Source: Aristolochia californica
Lineage: Eukaryota > Streptophyta > Magnoliopsida > Piperales > Aristolochiaceae
DNA: 64,000 bases
Reading direction: 5' to 3'
Assembly: GCA_029961685.1 (NCBI GenBank)
Contig: JARWKL010000005.1
Location: forward strand, 11,622,164 to 11,686,163
Position 1 is the first letter of the stretch. Every line of letters begins with the position of its first letter. Shown one piece after another: positions 55,130 to 64,000 of the stretch. Below the pieces are notes generated by a model. That model ran no database searches. It had not been told where the DNA came from and worked only from the letters and a program-made list of their open reading frames with translations. The position numbers and the translations under genes were made by a program.

Positions 55130-57118
55130 TATTGATTTCTTTGGCTTTAAAAGATGCAATAGGACATTGACAAAGTACTACATTTTTGTTATGGGTATTT
55201 GGCAAGAGATTAATGTTTATCATCCATTTATTATGGATAAACGGGAACTCAGGAAACACATCAAAAAAATTTATTCATTAATTTCAAACCATTGTCAGTG
55301 CCAAGTATCAAACTAATTTTTTTTATTTCATTATAAAAATGTTGAAATATATCAAATACTTTATACTCCTCCCACTAGAGATACACCCAAATGCATTGAA
55401 TAAAATCATTATCAAATGAAAGAAAGTGCTTACAATGAACAATGTCAAATACTAGGAACATGACACTGGCCCCAAACATCAGAATGAACAATGTAAAAAA
55501 AAAAATGACTGCTTTTGGATTGCCTTAAAGGAAATGGAGTTCAAAGATGCTTGCTCAGTTGATGAGTCAAACTGAAATGTTAGACCGAAAGGAAATACAG
55601 GAAAAAGGTAAACCAATTTTTCAAAAGAGGAATGACTTAGTCATAGATGTCGCTGTAAAGGTGAGACTATTGAATCTTGAGCTTGTAAAGCTTCTTGTGA
55701 GTGGCTCTACAAACTATAATCCGTCTCTTTCACATGCAGAAACAATCGCGCTCCTCGTCGTGAGATCCTGAAACAAATAATGAGAAGGGTTAAACGTGAC
55801 AAAACATCTCATAGATTTAGTTAGTTAACTAACTAATAACAAATTAAGGGAAAATTTAGGAACAAACAACACGTACTAAGGTGACATGAATGAAGATGGA
55901 ACTAAAGTACTCATTCCTTGAATCAATGAAATGGATCCATCGGCTAAGGATACATGTTTAATAGTAGAAAACTCTTTTAAGTCAGAAAATTAAGATAATG
56001 TGCCAGACATATATGGGTAGTAGCTCTAGAGTCAAGAACCCAAATGGATGAAGGATGCACATGAAGAGCTGGTGTGCCTGAACTAGCTTGAGTGGCTATA
56101 GGAATGTAAGACTGAGCCATAGATGTTGAAGAAGAAGCATCGGTCAATTGTACCATAAGCTGAGCTAGTTGTTACATTTCATTAGATGCCCAGGTATAAC
56201 ATTCACTATTGGCCCAATAGATGCTTATGTGCTCTCATGAACAAGAGAGTTTGCCCATGTAGGTTTACCAAATTTAGTTAAACACTTGTCAGAAAACTGG
56301 TTGGAGTGGCCACAATGAATACGTTTTCTGTGAGGCCTAACATTACCCCTACCTCTTCTGCCTTGGTTATTCTTCATCTACCTCTAGCACTTCCATCTCG
56401 ACTTCTCGCTGATTCAAAGTTACCCAGAGCTTTGAGTACAAACATAGTAACATTGGTCACATATTTGCTTCCCTGGGTTCTACCTATAAACTATGCGCAT
56501 AAGACTTTGCTTAAGCAACGGTTAGAGACTGTATGTCCTCTTACTCTAATAGTTGTGCCAGAATTGCATCAAACTCTGGCCCCAAGGCATCCAGAAATTT
56601 TGAAATATGTACTTGTCCATGATGTTTCTAGACCCCCTTTTATTAGTAGTAAAGGGATGGAAAACATTTTTCTCCTTTAGTATACCCACCTATTCACTGT
56701 AGTATTCTGTAATAGATCTTTGACATCTCTTCAAGTTGAACAATTCCGGCATTTTCTGATAAAAAATAGAATTTAAGGATACCTTCTTTTCTTGAGCATA
56801 AATAGATTTTTAAGGATACCTACATTTCCGTCATAGTGTCACAATTCATAACTTGATTCCTCATATTGGAATCAATGTTGTAGATCAACAAGGTCATAAC
56901 CTGACTATCTTCGACTTTGTAATCATCATCCAGAGGGCAGGAGGATCCTCCCATATGAACTTGGACTTCCTCTTCATTTTTAGATATATGTGAATTGATT
57001 TTGACCTACGAAGATAGTTTTGACCATTCAATGTCTCAAATGTAATCAAAATCGGATATATTTCCACTGAATTTCCATATTTTCTTATTGGGGTGATGAT
57101 TTCACTAGAAACAACCAT
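55130..57118 (-). pseudogene. Copia Gag, protease and integrase remnants
   Basis: Gag start at 57,118 (MVVSSEIITPIRKYGNSVEI). Around 56,320-56,270 lies a knuckle-like segment (CGHSNQFSDKC), near 56,030 a protease motif VLDSRATTHMSG with the glycine of DSG changed to Arg, and near 55,290 an integrase trace (TDNGLKLMNKFF). Many stops. RT has been lost where the plus-strand fragment lies. Confidence 0.8.
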
Positions 57119-57596
57119 GAAAATATAGATAGAATAATACTCACTCTAACCCTAATGTCACTTCATACTACAATTGCACAAGTCTCAATTGTGGGCTTCA
57201 CTTCAAAAAAATTAGGGTAGGGTAAACAAACTCAATGTGCACCGATCACCAAGAGATTGTGTAATCAAACTATGCAATTAAACTCACAAATCCAACACAA
57301 TTAGGGCTAGCATCAGCCTTTTAGGATGATGTCGGTTGGGAGATAGTAGTAGGGGTACGCACCACTCAAAAATAGGTAGATTCAATTTAATAAACCATCA
57401 TGGGGCAATAATCAGTCTCACAACTACTCAATCTATGGTAGAGGTCATCAACCCTAACTTTATGGCCGACGGAGAACACAAAAGTTCATATTTTTGTCAA
57501 CCAAACAAACCCAAATCTCGAGGAATCCCACCTAGGAATTCACATGCCTCAATGGAGAGAACTAGTGAGGAGTAGTGGCTTCCAACTAAGATCTAC

Positions 57597-57917
57597 GATT
57601 CTGATACCATGGAAAAGTTTACAATTGAAGAATATAGAAAGAGGAATTGAAAGAGAAGATGGAGAGAAAAATGAGAGAAGAGAGAGTTATGGAAAGACTC
57701 TTGTTGGGGGGTCAAGCTCGAAACCCATCCCCTTTAATAACTTAAGTTTATATACTTAAATTCATTTATCTCTTTATAATTTCCACTATACATATCCAAA
57801 TTACATGAAACTTGAACTAGAGATAGATCTAAACATGTAGAACAATATAAAAGCCTACTGTAGAGGTCACATCTTATGTAAAAATATTAAACTACCCTTC
57901 AACTGTTTTTTCTAATT
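57597..57917 (-). mobile_element. 5' LTR and primer-binding site of minus-strand copia element
   Basis: The minus strand reads TGGTATCAGAATC (57,597-57,609), one step from the initiator-tRNA-Met site, next to an LTR that spans about 57,610-57,917. With 53,216-53,487 it brackets a copia element of about 4.7 kb including the nested fragment. Confidence 0.78.
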
Positions 57918-58119
57918 GAAACCTTTTAATATAATCATTGGTGAGATGTCAAGCCATGAAAACTTAATGTGAGCCACTCAATGGAACATAGATTTCTAAC
58001 ATAACCGAAACGAGGTATTGATAGTCTGATAAGGTTGTGCATTGTCTCGGTGGGAGGAGAATATGGTTTTGACTCTTTGCATGGTTTGCCAGCATTGTAT
58101 AATTCATAGATGTTGTCCT

Positions 58120-58880
58120 GAAATGTGTACCAACAAATAAATTTTTCAAACTAAAGTAAGTTTTTTATTGAATATTTTTTTTTAAATTAGAAAATATCTT
58201 AAATCTGTAATAAAAAGTTTTAACTAGTTTAGAATAATATTTTTGTATTAATTAATATAAAAAATTTATATTTTATTATAGGTAAAAGAAGGTAATAAAT
58301 AAAAAAAATTAAAACTTAAAATAATTATTAATAAATATTTTAAAACTAAAAATATCTTAAATAGATAATGAAAGGTGTTAAAAAGATTAGTAGATGATTA
58401 ATTAATTAGTTGATATATTAAATTTATATTTTATTACAATAAATAGAAGGTAATTAAACAAGTACTGAGAAATAAGATTTAAAAAAATATATTCTGACTT
58501 AGAAAATATCCTAAATCAATAATGAAAGGTGTTATATAGATTCAAATATGATTTTTTAAATTATTTAATACACAAAGTTTATATTTTTTTACTAAAAAAA
58601 GTAATTAAACTTGTATTTGCAAATAAGATTTTTAAAAACAAGTACCTTTTTTAAAAAAAATATTTCGAAAATTGGAAAAAAATTAAATCCATAATGAAAG
58701 GTGTTAATTACATAAGAAAATTTTTAATTAATATCTATTTTTTATTTTTATTATAAAAACTAGAAGGTAATGAAATGTGTACCAACAAATAAGATTTTTA
58801 AAACCTAAAATTAATTGTTAAAAAATATTTTTAAAATTATAAAAAAACTAAAATTAATAATGAAAGGAAAATGTTAGAAA
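58120..58880 (+). repeat. AT-rich degenerate tandem repeat, ~155-170 bp period
   Basis: The marker aatgaaaggtgtta occurs at about 58,367, 58,521 and 58,693, with a shortened form at 58,859. Associated blocks (tttatattttattata, agaaggtaat, gtaccaacaaataa) recur in the same order. Unrelated in sequence to the main satellite. Confidence 0.75.
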
Positions 58881-58889
58881 AAAAGGCAT

Positions 58890-59070
58890 GTTGTCATGGC
58901 ACATCACTTATATGGCAACCTACATGACCACTGACGTGGTAATTGATTATGTCTCAGATGATGTGGCACATTTTTATCAAATGGTGACATGGTAGATGAC
59001 GTGGTACGACGTGGGATGTCAAAGTTGACATGTTGCATTGGACTTTCCAAGTGGCAATTGATCGGTCAAA
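58890..59070. repeat. Cluster of ACGT-core short motifs
   Basis: Repeated variants of TGACGTGG/TGATGTGG/TGACATGG (for example ctgacgtggtaatt, gatgatgtggcac, gatgacgtggtacgacgtgg). Such subterminal repeats are typical of plant DNA transposon ends, though I cannot find terminal inverted repeats here. Confidence 0.5.
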
Positions 59071-60540
59071 CTTGGGTAATTTTAAAATTAAGTTTGTGAG
59101 TTGGTTATTTTCATATTTTTTTCAAAAATGCTTAGTTTAGGTAAAATTCCCGAAATAGTAATGTCTTTTAAGGGTAAGTTGTGAAACTTCTAGTAGAGCT
59201 TTTTTGGAGCAATGCACAGGGTCTCCTCTTTCAGTTTGGCTTACTTATCCACATCAGTTGCATATCTTCTGCATTGTCAACTTTCAAAATTTTTGATACC
59301 CCAAAAAAATTCGTTGAGGTTATACTTGGTCAAAGTAGTTTGTTAAGTTGTTTCAGTTCTACCGTTATAGACTCCTTCTTACTATGGTAGTTTTATCGTA
59401 CTTTCATCCCCCGATAACCCTATTACTCAGTTACCTTTATCTTACCATCTTTTTCTTACTCTCGTTTACCCCTTTAAGCCAACCTCTTTGTGCGTTGTTT
59501 CCGTTGGTCCTTTTTTTTCCATATGGATTTTTTTAGTCCATTAAACTTTTTTTATTAGTACCTTTAAGGTGGATTTTACCATCATCTTTTGAGTGTTTGA
59601 CACTACCCCTTTTTTGTGATTATTATCACTATTTTGTTTGAAATCTTATAAAGTTGGTTTCCATGTTTTTTATCAGCAATGTTTTTCTATGAAAGATTCT
59701 ACAAGCTAAACCAAGCCTGATCACTTTTATTACTCTATTGATTAGATGTATGTCTTTAAAAAAATTTATTTTTAAGAATTTGTGAGTGTTGCAATGGATG
59801 CGCCTCTTTAGATCTATTTTCTTTAGTGTCAGAATTAATATGGTGGAGTCTAAGAGGAGTTTCATGGGAAAGAGGTCTCGAAGAAGAGTATCAATTAAAG
59901 GTATTTTATTATGTTAGTCATTTATTTATGCCAAATTTTTTAATGGTCTAGGAGTATTTGTCTTTCAGTGTAACTGATAAATGAGTAGTTTAATTGTAAT
60001 GTGATTTTACTTCTTTCCTCTATTATAAATAGAAACTCATTGTACTCAATTATAATCAAGTCAATGAATTATTTCTCTGTTCTAGAATTTCAACAAAGAG
60101 TATAGGTTACTAGGGGCAAACCTAAAGAAACTCCTATGGAGATGGACATAATCTTTATGAAAATGATAGTGCGGAACTCAAGGACAAGACCACTCACCAA
60201 GACTAGTTGAGTTGAGGATATTACCAATGAAGAAGACGGATTTCCACCTTGCACGAAAAAAAATGATGCTCCAAACTAGAATTTATAAATTTGATGATTG
60301 AGGGTGGTGGATGTCTATGAATTAATATATATAAATTATTTAGAGTTTAGATGATTATCATAGAAGTTAAGGGTCTGTTTAGTGACCTTCCACTTCCAAG
60401 TTTCAGGTTGCAATACGTTTGTTTTGGTCAAATTGATTATCTCCTGCATCTCTAACAGTGAAATTTTGGTTCTTCATCCCTCCTGTATCTCTCTCGGTTC
60501 GTTCATTCTTCCCCTCTTCTCTTTGTATCAGAATACTAGA
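59071..60540. other. Unassigned DNA with an LTR remnant (about 59,940-60,095)
   Basis: Mostly T-rich and non-coding. The stretch ending tctagaatttcaaca at 60,095 has a TATA region (ctctattataaatag, near 60,019) and an order of motifs like the 441-bp LTR family, so it is probably an old LTR end. No gene supported. Confidence 0.5.
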
Positions 60541-60550
60541 GCATTCGAAC

Positions 60551-61014
60551 ACACTTGGATATGTGGGCCTTCCTTGGTCGTGTGGGCTTGGGCCCTATCT
60601 TCCAACACTCCCCCTCAAGCTGGGGGTGAGAGAACAACATGAACTCCCATCTTGCTGCAAATGATGTATAATTTTTTTTTTTTTTTGTATAATATGACTA
60701 ATCTTCCAAAATTCCCCCTCACGCTGGTGCTCTCGTTCATGAGGCCCAGTTGGCATAAGAAAAGTGAGAGTAAAATCACTTCCAGTCATATGACATTGCT
60801 CTTTAATCTAGTCAAATAACTCATACTGGATGTTCAACACACTCCTATCTTCTGTAGGTAGTGCCACTCCTATTAATCTAGGTAGTGGGTCTATACAACG
60901 TTCGGACCTCCATCACAGTGTGCCTCCATAGGATAATGACTCTCAAGTGGTAGGAGTAATAAATTTCAATTTATGGAGGTCCATAGATACTGAGGCCATC
61001 TCTTCTTCAATAAT
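60551..61014 (-). mobile_element. LARD-like element, second copy, left part
   Basis: The LTR end (to 60,607, cttccaaca) is followed by ctccccctcaagctgggggt (complement of polypurine tract). The internal sequence shares gaggcccagttggcataaga, gtgagagtaaaatc and cttctgtaggtagtg with 7,881-8,330. It is interrupted at 61,014 by a compact LTR element and resumes at 63,619. Confidence 0.8.
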
Positions 61015-63613
61015 TGTTGGAAGATAAGCTCAAGCCCACACGACAAGGAAGGCCCACATATCTAAGATTATTATAAGATGGGTCACACGACCATGGAAGG
61101 CCCACAAGATAGGCCCAAACCCATAAGAAGTAGGACCCACAATGATTACCATGAGCTGGCATCCTTATCACATCAGTTGGAAGATCAATAAGGACTCACA
61201 AAAGTATCTTTATCTTAGGGTCACGACCAAGAAGAGTTTTAGTTTGAGTTATGTTTGTCTTTTATCAATATTGAGTTATTTAATTATGCTAGGACTTATC
61301 TTTAAGTGTTAGAGTTTGGGTGTAATTGGGACAAGGGTAGTTTTATTGTAATTGGACTCTACTACCTTCCTCTATTATAAATAGAGGTTCATGTACTCTG
61401 ATAACAACAAGTTATTGATGTCAATGAAGTATTTCACTTTTCCATAAATTCAACAAGGTATCAGATCAGGTTCTATGATTTGACTTGGTCAACTCACGGA
61501 GGTAATGTGATCATTTTCTCTAAACCCTAAACCCTAAGTCTCGGTTCGTAGTTATTTTTTTCCAATCCCTATACCCATAAGTTTCTTTGCATTTTTTACC
61601 TCTATACGGATTTTTTCATATTTCAAATTATATATTGAAGGAAAGATATTTTATTCTAATTTCCAAAGAAAAATGGTTGGTTCCAATCGGAGTTATCAAC
61701 AGAGAGATATCGATATTTGAATGAACGAAGGTCAGATTATAAAGTAGTTCGAGCAGCAACAAAAAGCTTCAGCTTCTGAGGTATTTTTTGCTATCAAGAA
61801 CTTGAATTTATATGGAGAGATATATATCAAAAAAAAATATCTGTAAGTCTATTCTTTTACCTATTCAACCAATTTTTTATCTGAGTTATCTACAAAGAGA
61901 AATCGATATTTGAAGCAGCAAAGGTCAGATTTAAAAAGAGGTTCAAGCGACAGCAGAATGCCTCAAATTCTGAGGTATTTTATGATATCAAGAAAGAGAC
62001 TTTATATGGAGAATTATATATCAAAAGAAATATCTATAAGTCTATTTTCTTACCTATTCAACCAATTCTTGGTATGATTTTTTTCTAAGGAGATATTGAT
62101 CTAGGAAGAGTCAATGGTCATTCTCTAAAAATAAGAGAAACAGTACTTAGTTCGGCCAGATAACAGAGACCGAAACCTATCAGATTATTTATCTTATGAT
62201 AATTATATTTTATGAGGATTTATTATACTTGGATGAAATTTATTTAAGTCTAGTTTCAGACGAAGAAAATTTCATGTCAATCTGATCTATATTTGAAGAT
62301 ATATTCACATTGGAAGAATCAAAGGTCATGTTGGTATTCTGTTACATTGAAAATTCGAATTTAAGCTGATTGTTTTGTGTCACTTTTTGAGTTGATATAT
62401 CAGGAAAATATTTCACTTCTCCCTGGTTTGAGGGCTTATTTATACATTTCTGTTATTTGGGCCTATTGATGCATCTATGATATTTGGTTCAAGCTGGGAT
62501 CACTGCCATTACCTCCCAGCTTGAGGGGGAGAAGTAGAATAAGTACAAGAAAGAGGTATTTTATTTTATATGTTGTGAATAAGTTTATGTGACCAAAATA
62601 TTCAAGAAATGGGGAGCACAAAAGATGAAGCTTATGCATCTAAGAAGAAATTTTTATATTGAATTATTTCATGGGTTCTTTTACAAAGTTATTAATTGGT
62701 TCGCGTTATATGTGTTGGAAGATGGTCGTGTTATATACAATTGCTGCTATTATGTCTCTTTGGGGACATTATTTCTTGGGTTCTCTTTCATGTTATATAT
62801 CACATTGGGAAACCATAACGGAGAAACTTATTATTACATCTATTTTATCCGCGCGCCCCCCTCCCCCCTATAATGGCTTTTATGTCTCCTACCACTTAAG
62901 AGTCGTTGTCTTGTGGAGGGACACAGTGGTGTACACTTTAGAGCAATGCCGATAGATACACTACCGATACAAGAAGGAGTGTGCCCTACATCCAACATTA
63001 GGACTGGAGTATGAAGCAATGGCTTATCGGCTAGGAGTGATTTTTACTCTCACTTATATAATGTCGCAGAGCCTCATAGAATTACGCAACAGCGTGAGGG
63101 GGAATGTTGGAAGATGAAGGCATATTGGAAGATGTGCCATTTTATACAAAAATATTATATACATCATTTGCAGCAAGCTGGGAGTTCATGTTGTTCTCTC
63201 ACCCCCAACTTGAGGGGGAGTATTGGAAGATAAGTTCAAGCCACATGACCAAGGAAGGCCCACAAGATGGCCCCAAACCCATAAGAAGTAGTACCCACAA
63301 TGATTACCATGTGTTGGCATCATTATGACATCAGTTGGAAGATCAAGAATGACTCACAAAAGTATCTTTACCTTAGGGTCACGACCAAGAAGAGTTTTAG
63401 TTCGAATTATGTTTGTCTTTTATCAATATTGAGTTATTTAATTATGCTAGGACTTATCTTTAAGTGTTCGAGTTTGGGTGTAATTGGGACAAGGGTAATT
63501 TTATTGTAATTTGACTCTACTACCTTTCTCTATTATAAATAGAGGTTCATGTACTCTGATTGAAACAAGTTATTGATGTCAATGAATTATTTCACTTTTT
63601 CATAAATTTAATA
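61015..63613 (+). mobile_element. Compact non-coding LTR retrotransposon, TSD ATAAT
   Basis: 5' LTR 61,015-61,455 (441 bp), primer-binding site aggtatcagatc (61,456-61,467), internal DNA, polypurine tract ttgagggggag (63,211-63,221), 3' LTR 63,222-63,613. Perfect 5-bp duplication ATAAT at 61,010-61,014 and 63,614-63,618. The 3' LTR lacks about 50 bp between copies of aaggcccacaagat, and its first bases have mutated from TG to TA. The internal region holds two 193-bp tandem leader repeats and no retrotransposon protein, so it must have moved with enzymes from an autonomous copia relative. Frames near 62,589-62,955 lack recognisable domains. Confidence 0.92.
61690..62080 (+). repeat. 193-bp tandem leader repeats
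   Basis: Copies begin gagttatcaacagagag (61,690) and gagttatctacaaagag (61,883). Both contain aaggtcagat, ttctgaggtattt, tttatatggaga and taagtctatt. This is the same leader as on the minus strand at 17,700-18,360. Confidence 0.85.
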
Positions 63614-63618
63614 ATAAT

Positions 63619-64000
63619 AATGTCTCATCCAAAGAGACATAATAGTAGCAGTTGTAATAGGCTTTAACCCATATAACACGAATCAAAATAATCCTTGTAA
63701 AATTGACCCATGAAATAATCTAATGCAAATATTTGTACCAAATAATATGCTGACCAAGGAATAATCTGTCAACACTTCAAAATAATATTCCAGCCATAGA
63801 AAAAATACCGAGTCGCGCCGAAATATATATAAACTTGGACACAAATACCGAGGTAGAAAATAAGTGGCCATGTTAGAATTGACTCGTTGAGTTGACCCGG
63901 ACTGGGTTGACTCGGTCCAAGTTGGTCCGAGTTAACTCGACAAAACATAAGGATCCTCGGTTCAACGGGTTCGCTGGGTAAACTCTCCCGATCCGGGTTG
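63619..64000 (-). mobile_element. LARD-like element, second copy, right part
   Basis: Continues 60,551-61,014 after the insertion. It shares aatgtctca.ccaaagag with 8,350 and the gactcggtccaagttggtcc cluster with 13,640. It runs off the window end. Confidence 0.8.

Noticed and set aside
59181..59390. 69-codon hydrophobic frame, possible membrane peptide
   Set aside because: Short, T-rich, without homologous motif, promoter or conserved context.
62589..62955. Frames of 94 and 98 codons in the compact LTR element
   Set aside because: Overlapping in two frames, not seen in the related copia leader or LARD copies, and no retroelement domain; likely chance.

Overview
This window reads as repeat-dense, probably pericentromeric heterochromatin of a flowering-plant nuclear genome. 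Evidence: long arrays of an AT-rich satellite of about 180 bp, nested LTR retrotransposons of the Ty1/copia and Ty3/gypsy (chromovirus and Athila-type) classes, initiator-tRNA-Met primer-binding sites, a PIF/Harbinger DNA transposon, telomere-like CCCTAAA tracts and an integrated pararetrovirus (Caulimoviridae). I find no intact single-copy host gene; the only cellular-gene trace is a ~57-codon fragment resembling UDP-apiose/UDP-xylose synthase. Species cannot be named from the sequence.

Layout. 1-2.4 kb: a minus-strand gypsy-like element (gag remnant plus LTR) inserted in the integrase/chromodomain end of a plus-strand chromovirus. 2.4-4.2 kb: satellite array A (+). 4.2-7.3 kb: plus-strand copia wreck carrying a 705-bp insertion with 20-bp direct repeats. 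7.3-15.6 kb: LTR foldback, then a large non-coding LTR element (LARD-like, minus) split by an Athila-type element with TSD CTATG. 15.6-18.8 kb: minus-strand copia with unequal LTRs. 18.8-26.8 kb: array B (+). 26.8-30.85 kb: truncated minus-strand copia. 30.85-33.04 kb: array C (-). 33.04-41.12 kb: endogenous pararetrovirus (minus). 41.12-45.0 kb: array D (-) with a solo LTR. 45-47.4 kb: PIF/Harbinger remnant and telomere-like repeats. 47.4-51 kb: GA-rich DNA and three copies of a poly-G, multi-hairpin repeat. 51.3-53.1 kb: chromovirus gag and the synthase fragment. 53.2-57.9 kb: nested copia remnants. 58.1-60.5 kb: AT-rich tandem repeat and unassigned DNA. 60.5-64 kb: a second LARD copy interrupted by a compact non-coding LTR element with TSD ATAAT.

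The most striking structure is large scale. Arrays C and D, once the virus and solo LTR are removed, are a monomer-by-monomer mirror image of array B (about 21.7-26.6 kb). Coordinates of matching diagnostic variants add to a nearly constant sum (57,218-57,226) along array C. The region is therefore a giant imperfect inverted duplication centred on a copia fragment. The pararetrovirus and the solo LTR landed in one arm afterwards. The virus is flanked by a near-identical 115-bp satellite segment on each side, and it starts and ends inside its own second ORF region, so it carries more than one genome equivalent of that region. It keeps a promoter and poly(A) signal but lacks a recognisable primer-binding site, and its polyprotein is broken by nonsense codons and frameshifts.
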